Below are positions 26,441 to 34,911 of a DNA stretch of 64,000 nt, piece by piece (position 1 is the first letter of the stretch; each line of letters opens with the position of its first letter). Below the pieces are notes generated by a model. That model was not told where the DNA came from and did no database searches. It saw nothing but the letters and a program-made list of their open reading frames with translations. Made by a program: the position numbers and the translations under genes. Source of the stretch: JBBPYC01 sp038200275 (GTDB lineage: Bacteria; Pseudomonadota; Gammaproteobacteria; Burkholderiales; Burkholderiaceae_C); NCBI GenBank assembly GCA_038200275.1, contig JBBPYC010000098.1:1-64000 (forward strand). Reading direction: 5' to 3'.

Positions 26441-27649
26441 TTACTGGACGGGGGCGCCCGCCTCGAACCAGCGCTTGATCAGCCCGCGCTCGTCTTCGGT
26501 GATCTGCGTGGCATTGTTCTGCGGCATCAGCTTGAGCACGGCGGCTTGTTGGTAGACCGCTTGGGCGTGCTGCTTGATTGCCTCTGTGGTGTCGAGCCGC
26601 ACGCCCTTTTGGCTCAACTGCGCGTTGTGGCACATCACGCAGCGTTGGTCAACCACCGCCTTGACCTGCGTGAAGTTGACTGGCTGCGCAGCAGCCAGTT
26701 TGGCAGCCGCACTCGGTGGTGCGGGTGCGAGCCAGAACGTCAGTATGCCGATCACCACGATGCCGCCCAGCGCGTGCTCCCACGGCACCCGCTTGCCCTG
26801 CACGAGTGCCTTGTGGCGTGCCACGAAGCTGTGTCGGATCAACGCACCAGCCAGCATCAGCAGCACCAGCACTGCCCAGTTGTTCTTTCCCGTGTAGAGC
26901 CAGCCGTAGTGATTCGACAGCATCGCGATCAGCACCGGCAACGTGAAATAGGTGTTGTGCACGCTGCGCTGCTTGGCGCGCCAGCCGTAGACCGGATCGA
27001 CCGGCTCGCCCGCTTTCAGCTGCGCAACCACCTTGCGTTGGCCAGGGATGATCCAGACGAACACGTTCGCACTCATGGTGGTGGCCAGCATGGCGCCGAC
27101 CAGCAGGAACGCAGCCCGGCCTGCGAACAACTGACATGCAAGCCAAGAGGCGAACACCACGAACAAAAACAGCGCGCCGCCGACGATCAAGTCGCCGTTT
27201 TTCTTTTGCCCGAATGCTCTGCAGATCGTGTCATAGACGAACCAGCAGACGATCAGAAAGCACAGCGAGGAAGCAATCGCCGCGCCAGGCGACCAGTTCA
27301 TCACGTTCTTGTCGATCAGAAACGTGCTGGCGTTGAACAAATAGAGCACCGTGAACAGTGCAAAACCCGTGAGCCAGGTCGAGTAGCTCTCCCAGTAGAA
27401 CCAGTGCAGGTTCTCAGGCATCTGCCTGGGCGCCACCATGTACTTTTGCGGATGATAGAAGCCGCCGCCATGCACCGCCCAGAGCTCGCCGTTAACGCCC
27501 TTTTCCTTCAGCACCGGGTCCTCCGGCGGCGTCAGGCTGTTGTCCAGAAAGACGAAGTAAAACGACGAGCCGATCCACGCGATCGCCACGATGACATGGG
27601 CCCACCGAAGCAGCAGGTTGGCCCATTCAAGCAGGTAGGAAGTGTCCAT
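26441..27649 (-). CDS. puuD: Membrane-bound urate hydroxylase with cytochrome c domain
   Basis: A 402-residue protein from the ATG at 27649 (MDTSYLLEWANLLLRWAHVI). It has about seven to eight membrane helices with conserved His residues (RWAHVIVAIAWIG and PQKYMVAPRQMPENLHWFYWE) and a C-terminal haem-c site CVMCH followed by the typical tail. This is the architecture of PuuD, which converts urate to 5-hydroxyisourate and passes electrons to the respiratory chain. The next two steps are encoded close by (HIU hydrolase upstream, UraD in the fusion across the regulator). Confidence 0.92.
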   Translation of the reverse strand: MDTSYLLEWANLLLRWAHVIVAIAWIGSSFYFVFLDNSLTPPEDPVLKEKGVNGELWAVHGGGFYHPQKYMVAPRQMPENLHWFYWESYSTWLTGFALFTVLYLFNASTFLIDKNVMNWSPGAAIASSLCFLIVCWFVYDTICRAFGQKKNGDLIVGGALFLFVVFASWLACQLFAGRAAFLLVGAMLATTMSANVFVWIIPGQRKVVAQLKAGEPVDPVYGWRAKQRSVHNTYFTLPVLIAMLSNHYGWLYTGKNNWAVLVLLMLAGALIRHSFVARHKALVQGKRVPWEHALGGIVVIGILTFWLAPAPPSAAAKLAAAQPVNFTQVKAVVDQRCVMCHNAQLSQKGVRLDTTEAIKQHAQAVYQQAAVLKLMPQNNATQITEDERGLIKRWFEAGAPVQ

Positions 27650-27823
27650 AAATGCCGGGGTACCTCGACGGGAGCAGTGCGCAGTCAAGTCGACTTACGC
27701 GCTGCTCTGGCACCTCACCACAGCGGACTCTGTGAGGATCGAAGGTCGCGTGTTCAATGCTGGAGAGCGGCATGCTGACCTGCCATCCCATCCGCACCAA
27801 GGCGCCGCTGCGACCAAGTCAAA

Positions 27824-27833
27824 TTGTATACAA
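27824..27833. promoter_or_regulatory. Palindromic operator, GntR-type
   Basis: TTGTATACAA is a perfect 10-bp palindrome, preceded by AAA, located 174 bases upstream of puuD and downstream of the HIU hydrolase stop. A second copy, with TTGTATACA plus a C, lies beside the divergent GntR gene at 28332. GntR regulators of the FCD class commonly bind TnGTnnnACnA-like palindromes, so this is the likely target of the neighbouring regulator. The binding itself is inferred. Confidence 0.6.
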
Positions 27834-27900
27834 ATCTTTATGCAAGATCATTAGTAATAACCCGAACATCAGCCATTCAGCCCGCTACCGCAACGCGCGA

Positions 27901-28257
27901 TCAGGAGCCGCGGTAGGTCGAGTAAGACCAGGGACTCACCAGCAATGGCACGTGATAGTGGCCGCCCGCATCGGCTATGCCGAAGTCGATTGGCACCGCG
28001 TCGATGAAGGGCGGCTGGGGCAGCACAACGCCGCGCTCACGGAAATAATCCGCCACATGGAATACCAGCCGATAGCGTCCTTCAGCCATGGAACTGGCGT
28101 CCAGTAAAGGCCCGCCGGCATTGCGACCGTCGTCGTTCAACCGGAAATCCTGAAGTGGTTCGGCGCGGTCACCGTTCAGCCGAAGCAATTCGACACGCAT
28201 ACCGCCGGCGGGGCAGCCGTTCATGGTGTCGAGAACGTGGGTGCTCAGGTGGCCCAT
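27901..28257 (-). CDS. 5-hydroxyisourate hydrolase
   Basis: A 118-residue transthyretin-like protein. The ATG at 28257 gives the family N-terminus MGHLSTHVLDTMNGCPAGGM with the active-site His; the frame continues upstream to 28359 without family character. It ends in the YRGS C-terminal motif that closes the active site, and has ISFGIADAGGHYHVPLLVSPWSYSTYRG-type ending. It hydrolyses 5-hydroxyisourate to OHCU, the step between PuuD and UraD. It is transcribed away from the GntR gene, with the second operator in between. Confidence 0.92.
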   Translation of the reverse strand: MGHLSTHVLDTMNGCPAGGMRVELLRLNGDRAEPLQDFRLNDDGRNAGGPLLDASSMAEGRYRLVFHVADYFRERGVVLPQPPFIDAVPIDFGIADAGGHYHVPLLVSPWSYSTYRGS

Positions 28258-28331
28258 GGTTTCCTTTGGTTCTTCAAAAAGATTTCGCAAGTTGGGCGCC
28301 CGATCGGAGCGCGATTGCGGTTCGCAGCAAA

Positions 28332-28341
28332 TTGTATACAC
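28332..28341. promoter_or_regulatory. Second GntR-type operator between HIU hydrolase and regulator gene
   Basis: TTGTATACAC, preceded by AAA, shares 12 bases with the site at 27824. It sits 74 bases upstream of the HIU hydrolase start and about 33 bases upstream of the regulator's likely GTG start. A bound protein could repress both divergent genes. It is slightly less symmetric than the first site. Confidence 0.6.
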
Positions 28342-28373
28342 TGTGCACCACCGTATCAACCAACTCTCGCCGA

Positions 28374-29153
28374 GTGTCTGCCCGAACCGATCCTCCTACT
28401 TCGCCAAGCCCACGTGTGCGCAGTCGAACCGCCGCCCTGCCCCGCCAGGTCGAACAGCGCATGGGCGGCAGCGGCAAGCTGGCTGGGCAGCGCGGCGCCA
28501 CGCAGCGCATCGTCCTGTCGATCACCCATGCGATCGTCGAACGCAGGTTGATGCCCGGCACCAAGCTTGGTGAACAAAAGATTGCCGATCTGTTCAAGGT
28601 CTCGCGCACGCTGGTGCGCCAGGCATTGAATCAGCTGAGTCGTGATCGACTGATCACGTTGGAGCCAGGCCGCGGCGCGTTCGTCGCCACCCCAGGCGTG
28701 GAAGAAGCGCGCCAGGTGTTCGAGCTGCGCCAGATGCTGGAAAGTGCATTGCTTGCGCGGCTGTGCGAAGTCATCACCGATGAGCAGATCGCCGAACTGC
28801 GCGCGCACCTGCAGGCGGAAGACGCCGCAGTGGCGCGCACCGACATATCGGCCCGCACCCGGCTGCTGGCCGACTTCCACATCGTGCTGGCAGGCATGCT
28901 GAAGAACGCAGTGCTGGCCGAGCTGCTCGCCGATTTGCTGAGTCGCTCGCAGCTGATCTCGCTGATGTATCAGTCGTCCCACTCGGCTGCGCATTCGCAG
29001 CAAGAGCATGTGGTGATCGTCGATGCGCTGGAGCGGCGCGATGCGACGGCTGCGGCCGCGCTGATGCAGTTGCACTTGGTGAGCGTGCTGCAGCAGTTGC
29101 AGCTTGACCCACGCAGCCCCGACCTAGCGGTCGCGCTGCGGCTCGAGTCGTGA
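28374..29153 (+). CDS. GntR family regulator, FCD domain
   Basis: About 260 residues from the GTG at 28374, or 231 from the first ATG at 28461; the sequence before the ATG (RVRSRTAALPRQVEQR) looks coding, so the longer form is preferred. The winged helix is residues ~60-120, with GTKLGEQKIADLFKVSRTLVRQALNQL as the helix-turn-helix. The C-terminal FCD-type ligand-binding domain has VFELRQMLESALLARLCE and HIVLAGMLKNAVLAELLADL, with His-containing metal/ligand positions. It lies divergent to the HIU hydrolase and upstream of puuE, so it is the likely purine-catabolism regulator. Confidence 0.85.
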   Translation: MSARTDPPTSPSPRVRSRTAALPRQVEQRMGGSGKLAGQRGATQRIVLSITHAIVERRLMPGTKLGEQKIADLFKVSRTLVRQALNQLSRDRLITLEPGRGAFVATPGVEEARQVFELRQMLESALLARLCEVITDEQIAELRAHLQAEDAAVARTDISARTRLLADFHIVLAGMLKNAVLAELLADLLSRSQLISLMYQSSHSAAHSQQEHVVIVDALERRDATAAAALMQLHLVSVLQQLQLDPRSPDLAVALRLES

Positions 29154-29220
29154 GCACGGCGCATTGCGGCGCCTGCCACACGAGCGGGCGCGCATTCGCA
29201 AATTTTCCGATGGAGTTGAA

Positions 29221-30186
29221 ATGACCACCGTGAACGAAATCAGCAACCGCTACCCGCGCGATCTGCACGGCTACGGACGCGACGTGCCTCAGGCCAACTG
29301 GCCGGGCCAGGCGCGCGTGGCACTGAACTTCGTGCTGAACTACGAAGAAGGCGGCGAGAACAGTGTGCTGCATGGTGACCCAGGCAGCGAGCAGTTCTTG
29401 TCGGAGATGTTCAATCCGCCGACGTTTCCGATGCGGCATTTGTCGATGGAGTCGATCTACGAATACGGCTCGCGCGCCGGCGTCTGGCGCATCCTGCGCG
29501 AATTCGAGCAACGCCAGTTGCCGCTCACGGTGTTTGCGGTCTCGATGGCGCTGCAGCGGCACCCGGAGCTGACCGAGGCGCTCCTGGAGCTCGGCCACGA
29601 GATCGCCTGCCATGGCTGGCGCTGGATCAACTACCAGCAGACCGATCCGGTGGTCGAACGCGAACACGTGCGCATCGGCACCGAAATCTTGCAGGGCCTT
29701 ACGCGGGGACTGTGGCCGCACGGTTGGTACACCGGGCGCGACAGCCCGGCCACGCGCCGGCTTGTGGTCGAACACGGCGGCTACCACTACGACAGCGATT
29801 ACTACGGTGACGATTTGCCGTTCTGGCTCGGCGTGAGGACGGCCGATGCGGGCGTGCAACCGCACCTGGTCGTGCCCTATTCGATGGACACCAACGACAT
29901 GCGTTTCTCGCTGCCGCAGGGGTTCAGCCAGGGCGACGACTTCTTTCAGTACCTGCGCGACAGCTTCGACGTGCTGTATGCCGAAGGCGAAGCAGCGCCA
30001 AAGATGATGAGCATCGGCATGCACTGCCGGCTGCTCGGGCACCCAGGCCGACTGCGCGGTCTGCAGCGTTTTCTGGATCATGTCGAACAGCACGACCGTG
30101 TCTGGATTGCGCGCCGCACCGACATCGCGCGGCACTGGCGCGACATGCACCCTTATCAACCCGACAGCGCCTTCACCTGGGAGTGA
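29221..30186 (+). CDS. puuE: Allantoinase PuuE, polysaccharide deacetylase fold
   Basis: A 321-residue protein from the ATG at 29221 (MTTVNEISNRYPRDLHGYGRD), the family start. Motifs include VALNFVLNYEEGGENSVLHGD, LTVFAVSMALQRHPEL, ELGHEIACHGWRWINYQ and SYWLGVRTADAG-like sequence, with SIGMHCRLLGHPGRLRGLQRFLDH at the end. PuuE proteins hydrolyse allantoin to allantoate and are metal-independent despite the deacetylase-like fold. Its stop overlaps the following GTG. Confidence 0.92.
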   Translation: MTTVNEISNRYPRDLHGYGRDVPQANWPGQARVALNFVLNYEEGGENSVLHGDPGSEQFLSEMFNPPTFPMRHLSMESIYEYGSRAGVWRILREFEQRQLPLTVFAVSMALQRHPELTEALLELGHEIACHGWRWINYQQTDPVVEREHVRIGTEILQGLTRGLWPHGWYTGRDSPATRRLVVEHGGYHYDSDYYGDDLPFWLGVRTADAGVQPHLVVPYSMDTNDMRFSLPQGFSQGDDFFQYLRDSFDVLYAEGEAAPKMMSIGMHCRLLGHPGRLRGLQRFLDHVEQHDRVWIARRTDIARHWRDMHPYQPDSAFTWE

Positions 30187-30194
30187 GCACCACC

Positions 30195-31979
30195 ATGACG
30201 ACCACGCTGGAACAGATCAACACCGCGACGCCCGATGCGTTTGCTGCGGCACTCGACGGCATCTATGAGCACTCGCCCTGGGTCGCTGCTCAGGCGTTGC
30301 CGAAGCGTCCGTTTGAAAGCCTTGCGCAACTCAAGCTGGCGCTCGTCGAAGTCGTGCGCCACGCCGATACCGAGACCCAACTGAAACTGATCCGGGCCCA
30401 CCCCGAGTTGGCCGGCAAGGCGATGGTCAGCAAGTCGCTGACCACCGAATCCACGAACGAACAGAGCAAAGCCGGCCTGACCGACTGCACGCCGGAGGAG
30501 TTTGCGCAGATTCAAAAGCTGAATGCGGACTACAACGCGAAGTTCGGCTTTCCGTTCATTCTTGCCGTGCGCGGCCCGCGCGGCGAAGGCTTGTCCAAGG
30601 CCGAGATCATCGCGACGTTTGCGCGCCGCCTCGCGCACCACCCGGCGTACGAACGCGCCGAATCGCTGCGCAACATCCACCGCATTGCCGAACTGCGGCT
30701 CAACGACAAGTTCGGCCACACCCCAGCACTCGGCAATCTGGTCTGGGACTGGGCCGAGCGCCTGTCGGCGAACAGCGACCCCGGCTATGCCGAGCGTGGC
30801 GAGCTGACCGTGACGTATCTCACCGATGCCCACCGTGCCTGCGCTCAGCGCCTGGCGCATTGGATGCGTGAGGACTGCGGTTTCGATTCGGTCGAAATCG
30901 ACGCGGTCGGCAACGTGGTCGGCATCTATCACGGCAGCGACACCGAGGCGAAGCGTCTGCTGACCGGCAGCCATTACGACACGGTGCGAAACGGCGGCAA
31001 ATACGACGGACGTCTCGGCATCTTCGCGCCGATGGCCTGCGTGCGCGAACTTTACCGTGCGGGCAGACGCCTGCCCTACGGTTTTGAGGTCGTCGGCTTC
31101 GCAGAGGAGGAAGGCCAGCGCTACAAGGCGGTGTTCCTTGGCTCGGGCGCGCTGACCGGGCATTTCAACCCGGCTTGGCTCGACCAGGAGGACGCAGACG
31201 GTGTCACGATGCGGGCCGCCATGGAACACGCCGGGTTGTGCCCGGACGACATTGCCAAGCTCAAACGCGATCCGGCGAAGTACCTCGGCTTCGTCGAGGT
31301 GCATATCGAGCAGGGTCCGGTGTTGAACGCGCTTGATTTGCCGCTCGGGATCGTGACGTCGATCAACGGCAGCGTGCGTTACCTCGGCGAGATCGTCGGC
31401 ATGGCCAGCCATGCCGGGACCACGCCGATGGGGACGCGGCGCGATGCGGCCACGGCAGCGGCCGAGCTCGTGCTGTATGCGGAGCGACGCGCCAGCGAAG
31501 TGCCCGATCTGGTCGCCACGGTCGGCATGCTCGAGGTGCCGAACGGTTCGATGAACGTGGTGCCGGGGCGATGCCGATTCAGCCTCGATATCCGAGCCAC
31601 GACGAACGACGTGCGGGACGCCTGCGCTGACGATATATGCGCCGAGCTTGCTCGAATCTGCGAGCGTCGCGGTGTGCATCACATGCTGGAGGAGACCATG
31701 CGCGCAGCGGCCGCACCGAGCGCGCCGGACTGGCAGCAGCGCTGGGAGCGGGCGGTCGAATCGCTGGGCCTCCCGACGTTCCAGATGCCCAGCGGCGCCG
31801 GCCACGACGCGATGAAGCTGCACGAAGCGATGCCGCAAGCGATGCTGTTCATGCGCGGCTTGAATGCCGGCATCAGCCACAACCCACTCGAATCCATCAC
31901 CAACGACGACGCCGAACTCTGCGTGCGTGCGTTTCAGACCCTGCTCGACCAACTCGCCGCCGAAGCGCTTCCATCATGA
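30195..31979 (+). CDS. Fusion of OHCU decarboxylase (UraD) and allantoate amidohydrolase (AllC)
   Basis: A 594-residue two-domain protein from the ATG at 30195; a GTG at 30183 overlapping the puuE stop is also possible. Residues 1-170 are UraD: AHPELAGK with catalytic His69, and FGFPFILAVRGP. Residues ~180-594 are an M20-type allantoate/ureido amidohydrolase: TGSHYDTV (His260), KYDGRLG (Asp271), FAEEEGQRY (Glu305/306), FVEVHIEQGPVL and SHNPLE. UraD makes S-allantoin from OHCU; AllC hydrolyses allantoate. Together with PuuD, HIU hydrolase and PuuE this gives every step from urate to allantoate-derived ureidoglycine. The stop overlaps the next ATG. Confidence 0.92.
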   Translation: MTTTLEQINTATPDAFAAALDGIYEHSPWVAAQALPKRPFESLAQLKLALVEVVRHADTETQLKLIRAHPELAGKAMVSKSLTTESTNEQSKAGLTDCTPEEFAQIQKLNADYNAKFGFPFILAVRGPRGEGLSKAEIIATFARRLAHHPAYERAESLRNIHRIAELRLNDKFGHTPALGNLVWDWAERLSANSDPGYAERGELTVTYLTDAHRACAQRLAHWMREDCGFDSVEIDAVGNVVGIYHGSDTEAKRLLTGSHYDTVRNGGKYDGRLGIFAPMACVRELYRAGRRLPYGFEVVGFAEEEGQRYKAVFLGSGALTGHFNPAWLDQEDADGVTMRAAMEHAGLCPDDIAKLKRDPAKYLGFVEVHIEQGPVLNALDLPLGIVTSINGSVRYLGEIVGMASHAGTTPMGTRRDAATAAAELVLYAERRASEVPDLVATVGMLEVPNGSMNVVPGRCRFSLDIRATTNDVRDACADDICAELARICERRGVHHMLEETMRAAAAPSAPDWQQRWERAVESLGLPTFQMPSGAGHDAMKLHEAMPQAMLFMRGLNAGISHNPLESITNDDAELCVRAFQTLLDQLAAEALPS

Positions 31980-33223
31980 CCGACCGTGCCGCCCGCTACA
32001 CCGCCCTCGATGCCTGGATCGACGGGCATTTCGACGAGGAAGTTCGTTTCCTGCAGGAACTGCTGCGCGTGCCGACCGACACGCCGCCCGGCAACAACGC
32101 GCCGCACGCGGAGCGCACCGCCGAGTTGCTGAAGGACTTCGGGCTGACCCCTGAGCTGCTACCAGTGCCCGAGCAAGCAGTGAAGGACTATGGCTTGCAG
32201 TCGATCACCAACTTGATCGTGCGGCGTCGCTTCGGTGACGGCGGCCTCACCGTGGCGCTGAATGCCCACGGCGATGTGGTGCCGCCCGGCGAGGGCTGGA
32301 CGCACGACCCGTACGGCGCCGAGATCGAGGACGGCAAGCTGTACGGCCGTGCTGCAGCGGTCAGCAAGAGCGACTTTGCAAGCTACACGTTCGCATTGCG
32401 CGCACTCGAGTCGCTGGTCGAGTCGAACATGTCGCTGAAAGGTGTGGTCGAGTTGCTGTTTACCTACGACGAGGAATTCGGTGGGCTGCTCGGCCCGGGC
32501 TGGCTGCTTGAACACGGCCACACCAAGCCCGACTACCTCATCGCCGCAGGCTTCAGCTACCAGGTCATCACCGCGCACAACGGTTGCCTGCAGATGGAAG
32601 TCACGGTGCACGGGAAGATGGCGCATGCGGCCATTCCGGACACCGGCGTGGATGCGCTGCAGGGCGCGACCGTGATCCTGAACGCGCTGTACAACCTGAA
32701 TCGCAAATACAAGTCGATCAATTCTTCGGTGGAGGGCATCAATCATCCGTACCTGAACGTGGGCCGCATCGAAGGCGGCACCAACACCAACGTGGTGCCC
32801 GGCAAGGTCGTGCTGCGGCTCGACCGCCGCATGATCCCGGAAGAAGACGCAAGCCAGGTTGAAGCCGACGTGCGCGCTGTGATCGAGGATGCGGCCTCGC
32901 AGATCGACGGCATCCATGTCGATATCAAGCTCCTGTTGCTGGCTCGATCATGGCAACCGAACGACGACAACGCGGTGCTGGTGCAGTCGCTGCAAAAGCA
33001 CGGCCAGGCGCTGTTCGGCGAGCCGATTCCGACGTCCGGTACGCCGCTCTACACCGACGTGCGGTTGTTCGGCGAGCGCGGGGTGCCGTCTGCGATGTAC
33101 GGCGCCGGCCCGCGCACGGTGCTGGAAAGCAACGCCAAGCGCAGCGATGAGCACCTGGTGCTGGAGGATCTTCGGCGCGCCACCAAGGTGATCGCGCGCA
33201 CGTTGCTTGACTTGCTCAGTTGA
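31976..33223 (+). CDS. M20 family hydrolase with altered metal-site motif
   Basis: A 415-residue protein whose ATG overlaps the previous stop (ATGA). It has the M20 fold: first metal-binding segment NAHGDVVPPGEGW (His98, Asp100), catalytic Glu pair TYDEEFGG (Glu166/167), the dimerisation-domain segment TVHGKMAHAAIPDTGVDAL and a late GAGPRTVLESNAKRSDEHLVLEDL. The normally invariant GRGxxDxKG motif reads GRAAAVSKSD, so the bridging Asp is Val129. The position next to purine genes suggests a ureido or amidated purine degradation step, but the substrate is not known. Confidence 0.82.
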   Translation: MTDRAARYTALDAWIDGHFDEEVRFLQELLRVPTDTPPGNNAPHAERTAELLKDFGLTPELLPVPEQAVKDYGLQSITNLIVRRRFGDGGLTVALNAHGDVVPPGEGWTHDPYGAEIEDGKLYGRAAAVSKSDFASYTFALRALESLVESNMSLKGVVELLFTYDEEFGGLLGPGWLLEHGHTKPDYLIAAGFSYQVITAHNGCLQMEVTVHGKMAHAAIPDTGVDALQGATVILNALYNLNRKYKSINSSVEGINHPYLNVGRIEGGTNTNVVPGKVVLRLDRRMIPEEDASQVEADVRAVIEDAASQIDGIHVDIKLLLLARSWQPNDDNAVLVQSLQKHGQALFGEPIPTSGTPLYTDVRLFGERGVPSAMYGAGPRTVLESNAKRSDEHLVLEDLRRATKVIARTLLDLLS

Positions 33224-33488
33224 GAGACGCCCAAGGCGCCTAGGCTGGCGGCCTCATTCAGCTCGTTCCAAGCGGCCTAAAACGTAGGCCATCGCACAAG
33301 CTTGATGCAAAGGCCACAACGAACCGGGTCCGTCGTCAGCAGGCGGATCGCAAGGGCGGTGACCACTCGCTCAGCACAATGGCGCCGAGTCTGATCCACG
33401 GCTTGGTCGGTTCTGGCTGGAGCAACCGACGTCATTGTTGAAGCAAGGCTTTACAGTGACTGTGCGTTGCCCTTACCCTTCACACCCT

Positions 33489-34892
33489 ATGGCTGCACTA
33501 CACGAACTTGACGGCACGCAACTCCGGTTGCTGATCGCGAAACGCGAGACCAGCGCACTGGAGGTTGCCGAAGCCGCACTGGCTCGGCTCGACGCGGTCA
33601 ACCCGTGGCTGAATGCGGTGGTCGACTGCCGGCCAGACGAGGTACGCACCCGCGCCCGTGAGATTGACGCAAGACTGGCACGCGGCGAAGACTGCGGCCC
33701 ACTGGCGGGCGTGCCCATGACGGTCAAGATCAACGTCGACCAGACCGGCCGCGCGACCAGCAATGGCTTGCGGCTGCAAAAAGACTTGATCGCCGAGCAC
33801 GACAGCCCGGTCGTGACGAATCTGCTCGCCAGTGGTGCGGTGATCGTCGGGCGCACCAACGCGCCTGCGTTCAGCTACCGCTGGTTCACCAACAACCAGT
33901 TGCACGGGCGCACACGCAATCCGCGCGACCCTGCCTTGACACCCGGCGGGTCTTCTGGTGGCGCAGCGTCATCGGTGGCATCCGGCATTTGCGCGATCGG
34001 ACACGGCACCGACATTGCCGGATCGATTCGCTACCCGGCGTATGCGTGCGGCGTGCACGGTTTGCGCCCGTCGCTCGGCCGTGTTGCGGCGTTCAACGCA
34101 AGCAGCCCGGAGCGATCCATCGGCGGCCAGATTACAGCGGTGTCGGGCCCGATCGCGCGCAGCATCGCCGATTTGCGGCGCACGCTCACTGCGCTGGCCC
34201 AGCCGAGCGTGCGCGATCCATGGTGGGTGCCTGCGCCGCTGACCGGCCCGGACGTGCCACGCACTGCGGCGCTGTGCTTGCGGCCGGACGGCCTGGCCAT
34301 CGCCGACGAGGTCGAAGCTGCCTTGCTCGATGCAGCGGATCGCCTTCGGGATGCCGGCTGGACCGTGGTTGAAGTCGATGCACTGCCCCCACTGAAGGCA
34401 GCCAGCGCAGCGCAGATCGTGCTGTGGCTTGGCGATGGCTACGATGCGATGGTCGCATCGGCCGAGCGCGAAGGCGACCCCGGGGCGATCGCGGTGCTGG
34501 CCGGTCAGGCGCACGTTGGCAAGGGGATGACGCTGCAGCGCTTTGCCGGGGCGTTGGTAGAGCGGGCCACGATCACGCGCGCTTGGCAGGAATTCCTGCA
34601 GCAGTACGCAGTGGCGCTGCTGCCGGTCAGCGGCGAGTTGCCGTTTCCGGACGATCTCGACTGCCAAGGTCCGGATGCCTACGCACGGGTCTGGGAGGCT
34701 CAGATGCCTATGATCGGGCTGCCGCTGACCGGGCTGCCTGCGTTGTCGGTTGCCACCGGCATGACGCCGCGCGGCCCCGTGGGTGTGCAGCTCGTGGCAG
34801 CGCGTTTTCGGGAAGATCTGTGCCTGGATGCGGCGGAAGCGATCGAGGCGGGCGGCGTGCCGCCGATGCCAACCGAGCCAGTGCGCAGCTAA
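33489..34892 (+). CDS. Amidase signature enzyme
   Basis: A 467-residue protein from the ATG at 33489 (MAALHELDGTQLRLLIAKRE); the frame is open upstream but without family character. The Ser-cisSer-Lys triad is visible: Lys in GVPMTVKINVD, the Gly/Ser-rich PGGSSGGAASSVASG segment, and the nucleophile Ser in GTDIAGSIRYPA. Family members include amidases, allophanate hydrolase and GatA, and this one lacks the extra domains of allophanate hydrolase. Beside the urate genes it may release ammonia from a ureide product, but this is positional only. There are 265 bases of non-coding DNA before it. Confidence 0.85.
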   Translation: MAALHELDGTQLRLLIAKRETSALEVAEAALARLDAVNPWLNAVVDCRPDEVRTRAREIDARLARGEDCGPLAGVPMTVKINVDQTGRATSNGLRLQKDLIAEHDSPVVTNLLASGAVIVGRTNAPAFSYRWFTNNQLHGRTRNPRDPALTPGGSSGGAASSVASGICAIGHGTDIAGSIRYPAYACGVHGLRPSLGRVAAFNASSPERSIGGQITAVSGPIARSIADLRRTLTALAQPSVRDPWWVPAPLTGPDVPRTAALCLRPDGLAIADEVEAALLDAADRLRDAGWTVVEVDALPPLKAASAAQIVLWLGDGYDAMVASAEREGDPGAIAVLAGQAHVGKGMTLQRFAGALVERATITRAWQEFLQQYAVALLPVSGELPFPDDLDCQGPDAYARVWEAQMPMIGLPLTGLPALSVATGMTPRGPVGVQLVAARFREDLCLDAAEAIEAGGVPPMPTEPVRS

Positions 34893-34911
34893 GTTTCGAT
34901 CGAGGCGGCAT

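Noticed and set aside
30156..31952. 598-codon minus-strand frame opposite the UraD-AllC gene
   Set aside because: Mirrors the codons of a well-supported gene; His/Arg-rich and not family-like.
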